Positions 10,830 through 23,300 of a stretch of DNA of 64,000 nucleotides are shown here, one piece after another (position 1 is the first letter of the stretch; each line of letters opens with the position of its first letter). A program made the translations under genes and the position numbers. The notes under the pieces are model-generated. The model did not search any database. It was not told the DNA's origin and saw only the letters and a list, made by a program, of their open reading frames with translations. The stretch covers positions 186,001 through 250,000 of the forward strand of contig JABACO010000002.1 in assembly GCA_013339895.1 (NCBI GenBank), written 5' to 3'. The DNA comes from Ephydatia muelleri (taxonomy: Eukaryota > Porifera > Demospongiae > Spongillida > Spongillidae).

Positions 10830-11367
10830 TTTATTAGGTCAGAACCTTTCCTTCCCAGTAACTAATGAAGCATTCATTCAAATACGATTGCAATTCATCT
10901 GATTGTGTAAATATGTATGACAGTGTGCACAGTTCAGTATATCTACTGGCACAAATAGCTTCACTGGTAATCAATGAATAACATTTCCTAAAGGTGCAAT
11001 TTCAAAAAGGAGCTTCTGACTGTGGTGCAGACGCTATAGCATTTGCTACTGATTTGGCTTATGGCAACAACCCAGCTAGTCGTGGGTATGAACAGACTAA
11101 GAGCTACGGTCACATTTTCTTAAATGCGTGTCTAAAAAACAGATTGTACCATTTCCATCGAAGCCAATAAAGCCAGGGAAGCCCAAACCAGAGTACATAT
11201 ATATATTCTGCACATGTCGTATGCCAGCTGAAGCTGATATATACACATGGCCCAGTGTACCATATGCAAGAAGTGGTACCACAAGTCCTGTGAACATATG
11301 CCTGATGCAGTATTTAGAGCCGGATCCATATTGTGACTGGAAATGCACCATGTGTGTCAAAGGATGA
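10830..11367 (+). pseudogene. Ulp1-like (C48) protease plus PHD finger, transposon-derived remnant
   Basis: Joined frames read 'DCVNMYDSVHSS', then after an internal stop 'VQFQKGASDCGADAIAFA' with the catalytic-type Cys of the C48/Ulp1 family (usual pattern VQxQxxGxDCGlFAIAFA), then 'GYEQTKSYGHIFLNACL'. A frame change near 11130 leads to 'KKQIVPFPSKP', 'FCTCRMPAEAD', and another near 11240 to 'MAQCTICKKWYHKSCEHMP'. The spacing C-x-C, C-x2-C, H-x2-C, followed by a final C-x2-C, is a PHD-type zinc finger. Ulp1-like protease followed by PHD is an arrangement I associate with multicopy mobile-element proteins in cnidarians and sponges. The upstream His/Trp part of the protease is too decayed to read. 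At least one stop and two frameshifts make it inactive. Confidence 0.6.
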
Positions 11368-11944
11368 ACTGAATCGCCAGGGATACACATACATAAATAT
11401 ACAATTCATGGGTTGGTGTGTTGCATGTGTTTACTGTAAACTTCATGCCATTTATCAAGAATAGGATTTATTTGCAGTTCACAAATTGCGCAACTTAACT
11501 TTCGTTGCGCAATTTCCAAGCGGTGACCGTGCATAGTACGATTCACAGTTTGCGCAACAATTTATAAATTGTCGCGCTAATTGTGAATTCTGGCGCTTCG
11601 AAAGCAGTTGACTTTCAAACGATGATCGCCGACCTCGTGTTCAAATAACGTTCTCCCGGAAGGCCAAAGCCAGCATGCTAGGAATTTGCCCACTGTACTG
11701 CATGATCCTCCAGAAGATGCATTTTAATGGAGACTGTTGATTCAGGATATGGTAAAAGGCCATGAACTCTTGAATAGCCTTGGTCACTTGGGCTGGTATA
11801 AACCCTTCATGCCAAGTAAGCCTGCTGGCGCTGCAACCATGCTTTTAAAAGTAAGAGCATTTGTATTTCACTCTTAATTTTCATTTTCATTTAAGAAGAC
11901 TTATCTACCAGATGGGAATGTAAACTAAAGGAGCTCCTTTGATT
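11368..11944. other. No gene; short GCGCAA repeats
   Basis: Contains several copies of 'ttgcgcaac/gttgcgcaa' between 11485 and 11570, in both orientations, which could be the inverted ends of a small non-autonomous element. No ORF supported. Confidence 0.3.
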
Positions 11945-12410
11945 TCATCTCCAAAGGAAGTGGAAATGTAAGGGGGGCAACTTTCCTTTGAGGTTATCAC
12001 CCACAATGTGGCTAGAGATGTGACACATCATTACCTCACCAGCCAGTGAGCCAGATGAATCCCTGATGATTTCAGCCACCTGAAAAATCAGTGAGTTACC
12101 TTTGCTGCATGCATTTATGATATCGTATCGTCTTAGAAGTCTCAATTTATTCCAAGGTATAGCAAGACCAGCCGGTGTTATTGCCAATACCTGAGCTGGA
12201 CCAATCTCAATGGATGATGAGCTAGATGCTTGCAGTAGCTAGCCAACAAACATTGTCGCTCTTCATCACTGAGGGTGAGAACTTCTGTTTGGATGGGGGC
12301 AGATGCTTCTTCACTTCGTATTCTCTACATTTCAGAGCATCTGGTCCTTTGAGCGGCGGCTGTGGCAGTGCGGAAAATAACATTCCAAAATTGTCCTGAC
12401 ATAATGTCAA
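11945..12410 (-). pseudogene. Protein fragment, weakly like an IRS/PTB-type domain
   Basis: Two overlapping minus-strand frames (12222-12410 and 11945-12187 plus its in-frame extension to about 12250) read as one protein with a single frame change near 12230. Landmarks: 'LTLCQDNFGMLFSALPQ', 'CREYEVKKHLPPSKQKF', 'IEIGPAQVLAITPAGLAI' and 'PWNKLRLLRRYDI'. The W-x2-L-R-x-L-R-R-Y run resembles the signature strand of IRS-type PTB domains, but the rest is not convincing. No intron borders were resolved. Could be a pseudogene or an exon pair of an unrecognised gene. Confidence 0.3.
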
Positions 12411-13017
12411 GCCATTACACTATTTGACCTGACATGTTACGAAATTGGTCGGACATTATTTTATGTATACACATGTAATATTTAATAGCATTGAAAATGT
12501 GCACATTAACAATCAGTTCTACCGCTTCAATGTATGAAAGGAAGTACATGTACACATTCCAATCTTCTGAAGATGAGCTATTAGTAGCCTGGCAAATGCT
12601 TTCTACTTTTGGCCTTTTCATGTCAGTGTCTACCCAAATACATGCACTGAAGTGCTCGCACCATAATGCCATATTATTGCATTTTTCAAATCAAGTACAT
12701 TGTACCTTGCATTGATGAAATGCATGTTTGTGCCACTGAAATACACTGACTGTACACTTGTGATGCACCCCTTTCAATTCACTATGGCACGGATTGTTCT
12801 AATCATCAAATGCGTACAGCGCAAGCAGAAACTTTCAGGATGTGTGTTGACATCATCCCCCAGAAGTGTTGATGTCAAAACTGAGCTATTTTCAGAGCAG
12901 CTATATATGCATTGCATTCATAGATGATCTTTTGCTTTGCTTTGGATTTCCACAGCCTCTGTTCACACACTCTACAACACATGGGTACTTGCTCTATGTG
13001 GTAATTCATACCTATTA
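12411..13017. other. No gene recognised
   Basis: AT-rich, all ORFs short and without recognisable domains. Ends at the right copy of direct repeat A. Confidence 0.35.
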
Positions 13018-13456
13018 TCATGTACTAGGTACATATACATGTACGAATGAAACCACAACTTGTATCGAAATACGCTCCGCTTGTTCGTGGTGATAGAAAA
13101 TGCGTCACCACTTCAGGTTCGTAAATACGTATTGCCACATGCCTCCTGATCACTACCGTAGTATGCTTACCTTCCAATTTTGTTCCTGAAGTTAACGTCA
13201 TTTTATTTTGTAATGGCCCCTCCAAAATACGTGCCGTGTGACCTTACAAAAACGGCCTGCGCGTATTGTTTGTGTCATGTAGACTATGCGTATAGAGTGG
13301 GCATGCTAGAAACTTAAGTACAGTGCGTGAATTTGATTTCATATTTTGATTTCCAGTTTCGGGTGAGTCATGGTAAGCTTTGAAACATTGGGTTGCTGCA
13401 ATTATAGAGTGATACCGTAAATTGTCTAATTGTACACTCAGTTTCCAGCAGCATAC
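13018..13456. repeat. Direct repeat A, right copy
   Basis: Matches 1-470 in the same orientation. Deletions relative to the left copy include about 10 bp after 'cttgtatcga' and about 20 bp near 13398. The 12.5 kb between the copies is made largely of decayed mobile elements. Confidence 0.8.
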
Positions 13457-13827
13457 AAACATCTTTATCTCTCAAATGAATCGTTGAGAGATATGTTATT
13501 GGATAGTCATTTTCCATTAGAATCAATGGCACAGATGAGATAGCGTTTGAAATCCTTCACTGATAAACTGTGTGTGATGGTCACTTGGTGACTCCTGTGT
13601 GAAGCCATACCACCTTCTCGTTATGGGGGCGTGGCTCCTTTTGTCGATAAGGCACTGTTTAGTAGGTACGAAAGTTTGATTGCTGGTTATTAAAGGAGAG
13701 AAGATGTGATAGGGAGAGGGTACAGTGAGAGGTGTGGTCACTGTATAGCATGGAGTCAGGTTAGCACACTCCAATGTTGGTCTATATTGTAGTGAAGTCC
13801 AATTTACGAAACTTGTCAACCCATTTC
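13457..13827. other. No gene recognised
   Basis: Unique-looking sequence between repeat A and the polypyrimidine tract. One 98-codon frame exists on the minus strand but has no recognisable feature. Confidence 0.3.
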
Positions 13828-14031
13828 CCCCTCCTCTTTCTCCTCCTCACTTCCTCCTCCTCTCCTCTTCTTCATCCTCCTCCTCCCCTCCTCCCCCCTC
13901 CCCTCCTCCCCCCTCCCCTCCTCCCCCCTCCCCTCCTCCCCCCTCCCCCCTCCCCCCCTCCCCCCTCCTCCTCCTCCCCCTCTTCCTCCTCCTCCCCCTC
14001 CTCCTCCTCCTCCCCCTCCTCCTCACCCTCA
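13828..14031. repeat. Polypyrimidine tract (CTCCTCCCCC-type)
   Basis: About 200 bp of almost pure C/T on the plus strand, with runs of four to six C at short intervals. The complementary strand has many G-runs. Long polyproline or poly-Arg/Gly frames across it are compositional. It could adopt triplex (H-DNA) or G-quadruplex structures. Confidence 0.9.
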
Positions 14032-14310
14032 TAAAATATATATCCTGTATTGCACTTCTTGTCTGAAAGCTCAGCTCAAGCTTTCACTAAACCTATCAGG
14101 ATGACGTCTGTTTTACCTCCAGGTGCCTTCCGATAGTGGCTGGTCCTTGTATATGGATCAAGCCTCTCCTCTGGGACAAATAAACAGAACATAGGACAAA
14201 AGTGACATGTATGCCACGCTTAGCAAGCAAAAGGCTTTTGTGTTTTTGTTTTAGCATGATGCAGGGCTGGAATACCGAAATTGAATTGTTATGTCTATAG
14301 CCTTTGAGTA
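14032..14310. other. Short unique spacer
   Basis: Unique sequence between the polypyrimidine tract and the satellite array; no ORF or motif that I can support. Confidence 0.3.
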
Positions 14311-17300
14311 CACTACCGACCTCATGCCCCACCTTGAGCACACTACCTCATGCCCCACCTTTGAGCACACTACCTCATGCCCACCTTGAGCACACTACCT
14401 CATGCCCCACCTTTGAGCACACTACCTCATGCCCCACCTTTGAGCACACTACCTCATGCCCCACCTTTGAGCACACTACCTCATGCCCCACCTTTGAGCA
14501 CACTACCCTCATGCCCCACCTTTGAGCACACTACCTCATGCCCCACCTTTGAGCACACTACCTCATGCCCCACCTTTGAGCACACTACCTCATGCCCCAC
14601 CTTTGAGCACACTACTCATGCCCCACCTTTGAGCACACTACCTCATGCCCCACCTTTGAGCACACTACCTCATGCCCCACCTTTGAGCACACTACCCTCA
14701 TGCCCCACCTTTGAGCACACTACCACCTCATGCCCCACCTTTGAGTACACTACCTCATGCCCCACCATTGAGTACACTACCTCATGCCCACAATTGAGTA
14801 CACTACCTCATGCCCACCTTTGAGCACACTACCTCAGGCCCCACCTTTGAGTACACTACCTCATGCCCCACCTTTGAGTACACTCCTCATGCCCCACCTT
14901 TGAGCACACTACTCATGCCCCACCTTTGAGTACACTCCTCATGCCCCACTTTGAGCACACTACCTCATGCCCCACCTTTGAGCACACTTACCTCATGCCC
15001 CACCTTTGAGTACAACTACCTCATGCCCCACCTTGAGTACACTACCTCATGCCCCCCCTTTGAGCACACTACCTCAGTGCCCCAACCTTTGAGTACACTA
15101 CCTCATGCCCACCTTTGAGTACACTACCTCATGCCCCACCTTGAGTACACTACCTCATGGCCCCACCTTTGAGCACACTACCTCATGCCCCACCTTTGAG
15201 CACACTACCTCATGCCCCACCTTTGAGTACACTACCCTCATGCCCCACCTTTGAGCACACTACCTCATGCCCCACCTTTGAGCACACTACCTCATGCCCC
15301 ACCTGTGAGTACACTACCTCATGCCCCACCTTGAGTAACACTACCTCATGCCCCACCTTGAGCACACTACCTCATGCCCCACCTTTGAGTACACTACCTC
15401 ATGCCCCACCTTTGAGCACACTACCTCATGCCCCACCTTTGAGCACACTACCTCAATGCCCCACCGTTGGAGTACACTACCTCATGCCCCACCTTTGAGT
15501 ACACTACCTCATGCCCCACCTTTGAGTACACTACCTCATGCCCCACCTTTGAGTACACTACCTCATGCCCCACCTTTGAGTACACTACCTCATGCCCCAC
15601 CTTTGAGTACACTACCTCATGCCCCACCTTTGAGCACACTACCTCATGCCCCACCTTTGAGCACACTACCTCATGCCCCACCTTTGAGTACACTACCTCA
15701 TGCCCCACCTTTGAGCACACTACCTCATGCCCCACCTTTGAGTACACTACCTCATGCCCCACCTTTGAGCACACTACCTCATGCCCCACCTTTGAGCACA
15801 CTACCTCATGCCCCACCTTTGAGCACACTACCTCATGCCCCACCTTTGAGCACACTACCTCATGCCCCACCTTTGAGCACACTACCTCATGCCCCACCTT
15901 TGAGCACACTACCTCATGCCCCACCTTTGAGCACACTACCTCATGCCCCACCTTTGAGTACACTACCTCATGCCCCACCTTGAGTACACTACCTCATGCC
16001 CCACCTTTGAGCACACTACCTCATGCCCCACCTTTGAGCACACTACCTCATGCCCACCTTTGAGTACACTACCTCATGCCCCACCTTTGAGCACACTACC
16101 TCATGCCCCACCTTTGAGCACACTACCTCATGCCCCACCTTTGAGTACACTACCTCATGCCCCACCTTTGAGTACACTACCTCATGCCCCACCTTTGAGT
16201 ACACTACCTCATGCCCCACCTTTGAGCACACTACCTCATGCCCCACCTTTGAGCACACTACCTCATGCCCCACCTTTGAGCACACTACCTCATGCCCCAC
16301 CTTTGAGCACACTACCTCATGCCCCACCTTTGAGTACACTACCTCATGCCCCACCTTTGAGTACACTACCTCATGCCCCACCTTTGAGCACACTACCTCA
16401 TGCCCCACCTTTGAGCACACTACCTCATGCCCCACCTTTGAGTACACTACCTCATGCCCCACCTTTGAGTACCCTACCTCATGCCCCACCTTTGAGTACA
16501 CTACCTCATGCCCCACCTTTGAGTACACTACCACCTCATGCCCCACCTTTGAGTACACTACCTCATGCCCCACCTTTGAGTACACTACCTCATGCCCCAC
16601 CTTTGAGTACACTACCTCATGCCCCACCTTGAGCACACTACCCTCATGCCCCACCTTTGAGCACACTACCTCATGCCCCACCTTTGAGTACACTACCTCA
16701 TGCCCCACCTTTGAGCACACTACCTCATGCCCCACCTTTGAGTACACTACCTCATGCCCCACCTTTGAGTACACTACCTCATGCCCCACCTTTGAGTACA
16801 CTACCTCATGCCCCACCTTTGAGTACACTACCTCATGCCCCACCATTGAGCACACTACCTCATGCCCACCTTTGAGCCACACTGACCTCATGCCCCACCA
16901 TTGAGCACACTACCTCATGCCCTCACCTTTGAGTACACACTACCTCATGCCCCACCTTTGAGTACACTACCTCATGCCCCACCTTTGAGTACACTACCTC
17001 ATGCCCCACCTTTGAGTACACTACCTCATGCCCCACCACCTTTGAGTACACTACCTCATGCCCCACCTTTGAGTACACTACCTCATGCCCCACCTTTGAG
17101 TACACTACCTCATGCCCCACCTTTGAGTACACTACCTCATGCCCCACCATTGAGTACACTACCTCATGCCCCACCATTGAGCACACTACCTCATGCCCCA
17201 CCTTTGAGTACACTACCTCATTGCCCCACCTTTGAGTACACTACCTCATGCCCCACCTTTGAGTACACTACCTCATGCCCACCTTTGAGTACACTACCTC

Positions 17301-20300
17301 ATGCCCCCTTTGAGTACACTACCTCATGCCACACCTTGAGTACACTACCTCATGCCCCACCTTTGAGTACACTACCTCATGCCCCACCATTGAGCACACT
17401 ACCTCATTGCCCCACCTTGAGCACACTACCTCATGCCCCACCATTGAGCACACTACCTCATGCCCCACCTTTGAGCACACTACCTCATGCCCCACCTTTG
17501 AGCACACTACCTCATGCCCCACCTTTGAGTACACTACCTCATGCCCCACCTTTGAGCACACTACCTCATGCCCCACCTTTGAGCACACTACCTCATGCCC
17601 CACCTTTGAGTACACTACCTCATGCCCCACCTTTGAGTACACTACCTCATGCCCCACCTATTGACACACTACCTCATAGCCCCACCTTTGAGTACACTAC
17701 CTCATGCCCCACCTTGAGCACACTACCTCATGCCCCACCTTTGAGGCACACTACCTCATGCCCCACCTTTGAGTACACTACCTCATGCCCCACCTTTGAG
17801 TACACTACCTCATGCCCCACCTTTGAGTACACTACCTCATGCCCAACCTTTGAGTACACTACCTCATGCACCCACCTTTAAGTACACTACCTCATGCCCC
17901 ACCATTGAGCACACTACCCTCATGCCCCACCTTTGAGCACACTACCTCATGCCCCACCATTGAGCACACTACCTCATGCCCCACCTTTGGAGCACACTAC
18001 CTCATGCCCCACCATTGAGCACTACTACCTCATGCCCCACCTTTGAGCACACTACCTCATGCCCCACCTTTGAGTACACTACCTCATGCCCCACCTTTGA
18101 GTACACTACCTCATGCCCCACCTTTGAGCACACTACCTCATGCCCACCTTTGAGTACACCTACCTCATGCCCCACCTTTGAGCACACTACCTCATGCCCC
18201 ACCTTTGAGTACACTACCTCATGCCCCACCTTTGAGCACACTACCTCATGCCCCACCTTTGAGTACACTACCTCATGCCCCACCCTTTGAGTACACTACC
18301 TCATGCCCCACCTTTGAGTACACTACCTCATGCCCCACCTTTGAGTACACTACCTCATGCCCCACCTTTGAGTACACTACCTCATGCCCCACCTTTGAGT
18401 ACACTACCTCATGCCCCACCATTGAGCACACTACCTCATGCCCCACCTTTGAGCACACTACCTCATGCCCCACCATTGAGCAACTACCTCATGCCCCACC
18501 TTTGAGCACACTACCTCATGCCCCACCATTGAGGCACACTACCTCATGCCCCACCTTTGAGTACACTACCTCATGCCCCACCTTTGAGCACACTACCTCA
18601 TGCCCCACCATTGAGCACACTACCTCATGCCCCACCTTTGAGCACACTACCTCATGCCCCCACCATTTGAGCACACTACCTCATGCCCCCACCTTTGAGT
18701 ACACTACCTCATGCCCCACCTTGAGTACACTACCTCATGCCCCACCATTGAGCTACACTACCTCATGCCCCACCTTTGAGTACACTACCTCATGCCCCAC
18801 CTTTGAGCACACTACCCTCATGCCCCACCTTTGAGTACACTACCTCATGCCCCACCTTTGAGTACACTACCTCATGCCCCACCTTTGAGTACACTACCTC
18901 ATGCCCCACCTTTGAGTACACTACCTCATGCCCCACCTTTGAGTACACTACCTCATGCCCCACCTTTGAGTACACTACCTCATGCCCCACCTTTGAGCAC
19001 ACTACCTCATGCCCCACCTTTGAGCACACTACCTCATGCCCCACCATTGAGCACACTACCTCATGCCCCACCTTTGAGTACACTACCTCATGCCCCACCA
19101 TTTGAGTACACTACCTCATGCCCCACCATTTGAGCACACTACTCATGCCCCACCTTGAGCACACTACCCTCATGCCCCACCTTTACTACTCCTCATGCCC
19201 CACCTTTGAGTACACTACCTCATGCCCCACCTTTGAGCACACTACCTCATGCCCACCTTTGAGCACACTACCTCATGCCCCACTTTTGAGCACACTACCT
19301 CATGCCCCACCTTTGAGCACACTACCTCATGCCCCACCTTTGAGCACACTACCTCATGCCCCACCATTGAGCACACTACCTCATGCCCCACCTTTGAGTA
19401 CACTACCTCATGCCCCACCTTTGAGCACACTACCTCATGCCCCACCTTTGAGCACACTACCTCATGCCCCACCTTTGAGTACACTACCTCATGCCCCACC
19501 TTTGAGCAACTACTACCTCATGCCACCACCTTTGAGCACACTACCTCATGCCCCACCTTTGAGCACACTACCTCATGCCCCACTTTTGAGCACACTACCT
19601 CATGCCCACCTTTGAGTACACTACCTCATGCCCCACCTTTGAGTACACTACCTCAATGCCCCACCTTTGAGTACACTACCTCATGCCCACCTTTGAGTAC
19701 ACTACCTCATGCCCCACCTTTGAGTACACTACCTCATGCCCCACCTTTGAGCACACTACCTCATGCCCCACCTTTGAGCACACTACCTCATGCCCCACCT
19801 TTGAGTACACTACCTCATGCCCCACCTTTGAGTACACTACCTCATGCCCCACCTTTGAGTACACTACCTCATGCCCCACCTTTGAGTACACTACCTCATG
19901 CCCCACCTTTGAGTACACTACCTCATGCCCCACCTTTGAGTACACTACCTCATGCCCCACCTTTGAGTACACTACCTCATGCCCCACCATTGAGCACACT
20001 ACCTCATGCCCCACCTTTGAGTACACTACCTCATGCCCCACCTTTGAGCACACTACCTCATGCCCCACCTTTGAGTACACTACCTCATGCCCCACCTTTG
20101 AGTACACTACCTCATGCCCCACCTTTGAGTACACTACCTCATGCCCACCTTTGAGTACACTACCTCATGCCCCACCTTTGAGTACACTACTCATGCCCCA
20201 CCTTTGAGTACACTACCTCATGCCCACCTTTGAGTACACTACCTCATGCCCCACCTTTGAGTACACTACCTCATGCCCCACCTTTGAGTACACTACCTCA

Positions 20301-23300
20301 TGCCCCACCTTGAGTACACTACATCATGCCCCACCTTTGAGCACACTACCTCATGCCCCACCATTGAGCACACTACCTCATGCCCCACCTTTGAGCACAC
20401 TACCTCATGCCCCACCATTGAGCACACTACCTCATGCCCCACCTTTGAGTACACTACCTCATGCCCCACCTTTGAGTACACTACCTCATGCCCCACCTTT
20501 GAGTACACTACCTCATGCCCCACCTTTGAGTACACTACCTCATGCCCCACCATTGACACACTACCTCATGCCCCACCTTTGAGTACACTACCTCATGCCC
20601 CACCTTGAGCACACTACCTCATGCCCCCCTTTGAGTCACTACCTCATGCCCCACCTTTGAGTACACTACCTCATGCCCCACCTTTGAGTACACTACCTCA
20701 TGCCCCACCTTTGAGTACACTACCTCATGCCCCACCTTGAGTACACTACCTCATGCCCCACCTTTGAGTACACTACCTCATGCCCCACCTTTGAGTACAC
20801 TACCTCATGCCCCACCTTTGAGTACACTACCTCATGCCCCACCATTGAGTACACTACCTCATGCCCCACCTTTGAGCACACTACCTCATGCCCCACCTTT
20901 GAGTACACTACCTCATGCCCCACCTTTGAGTACACTACCTCATGCCCCACCTTTGAGTACACTACCTCATGCCCCACCTTTGAGTACACTACCTCATGCC
21001 CCACCTTTGAGTACACACTACTCATGCCCACCTTTGAGTACACTACCTCATGCCCCACCTTTGAGTACACTACCTCATGCCCCACCTTTGAGCACACTAC
21101 CTCATGCCCCACCTTGAGCACACTACCTCATGCCCCACCTTTGAGTACACTACCTCATGCCCCACCTTTGAGCACACTACCTCATGCCCCACCTTTGAGT
21201 ACACTACCTCATGCCCCACCTTTGAGTACACTACCGTCATGGCCCACCTTTGAGTAACACGACCTTCATGCCCCACCTTTGAGTACACTACCTCATGCCC
21301 CACCTTTGAGTAACCTACCTCATGCCCCACCTTTGAGTACACTACCTCATGCCCCACCTTTGAGTACACTACCTCATGCCCCACCTTTGAGCACACTACC
21401 TCATGCCCCCACCTGTTGAGTACACTACCTCAGCCCACCTTTGAGCACACTACCTCATGCCCCACCTTTGAGCACACTACCTCATGCCCCACCTTTTGAG
21501 TACACTACTCATGCCCCACCATTGAGTACACTACCTCATGCCCCACCTTTGAGTACACTACCTCATGCCCCACCTTTGAGTACACTACCTCCATGCCCCA
21601 CCTTTGAGTACACTACCTCATGCCCCACCTTTGAGTACACTACTCATGCCCCACCTTTGAGTACACTACCTCATGCCCACCTTTGAGTACACTACCTCAT
21701 GCCCCCCTTTGAGCACACTACCTCATGCCCCACCATTGAGCACACTACCTCATGCCCCACCTTGAGTACACTACCTCATGCCCCACCTTTGAGCACTACC
21801 TCATGCCCCACCTTTGAGTACACTACCTCATGCCCCACCTTTGAGCACACTACCTCATGCCCCCTTGAGTACACTACCTCATGCCCACCTTTGAGTACAC
21901 TACCTCATGCCCCCCTTTGAGTACACTACCTCATGCCCCACCTTTGAGTACACTACCTCATGCCCCACTTTGAGCACACTACCTCATGCCCCACCTTTGA
22001 GTACACTACCTCATGCCCCCCACCTTTTACCACACTACCTCATGCCCCACCTTTGAGCACACTACCTCATGCCCCACCTTTGAGCACACTACCTCATGCC
22101 CCACCATTGAGCACACTACCTCATGCCCCACCTTTGAGTACACTACCTCATGCCCCACCTTTGAGCACTACCTCATGCCCCACCTTTGAGCACACTACCT
22201 CATGCCCCACTTTGAGCACACTACCTCAACCTCATGCCCCACCTTTGAGCACACTACCTCATGCCCCACCTTTGAGTACACTACCTCATGCCCCACCTTT
22301 GAGCACACTACCTCATGCCCCACCTTTGAGTACACTACCTCATGCCCACCTTTGAGTACACTACCTCATGCCCCCCTTTGAGTACACTACCTCATGCCCC
22401 ACCTTTGAGCACACTACCTCATGCCCCACCTTTGAGTACACTACCTCATGCCCCACCTTTGAGCACACTACCTCATGCCCCACCATTGAGCACACTACCT
22501 CATGCCCCACCTTTGAGCACACTACCTCATGCCCCACCTTGAGCACACTACCTCATGCCCCACCTTTGAGTACACTACCTCATGCCCCACCTTTGAGTAC
22601 ACTACCTCATGCCCCACCTTTGAGTACACTACCTCATGCCCCACCTTTGAGTACACTACCTCATGCCCCACCTTTGAGTACACTACCTCATGCCCCACCT
22701 TTGAGTACACTACCTCATGCCCCACCTTTGAGTACACTACCTCATGCCCCACCTTTGAGCACACTACCTCATGCCCCACCTTTGAGTACACTACCTCATG
22801 CCCCACCTTTGAGTACACTACCTCATGCCCCACCTTTGAGTACACTACCTCATGCCCCACCTTTGAGTACACTACCTCATGCCCCACCTTTGAGCACACT
22901 ACCTCATGCCCCACCTTTGAGTACACTACCTCATGCCCCACCTTTGAGTACACTACCTCATGCCCCACCTTTGAGTACACTACCTCATGCCCCACCTTTG
23001 AGTACACTACCTCATGCCCCACCTTTGAGTACACTACCTCATGCCCCACCTTTGAGTACACTACCTCATGCCCCACCTTTGAGTACACTACCTCATGCCC
23101 CACCTTTGAGCACACTACCTCATGCCCCACCTTGAGCACACTACCTCATGCCCCCTTTGAGTACACTACCTCATGCCCCACCTTTGAGCACACTACCTCA
23201 TGCCCCCACCTTTGAGTACACTACTCATGCCCACCTTGAGTACACTACCTCATGCCCCACCTTTGAGTACACTACCTCATGCCCCACCTTTGAGTACACT

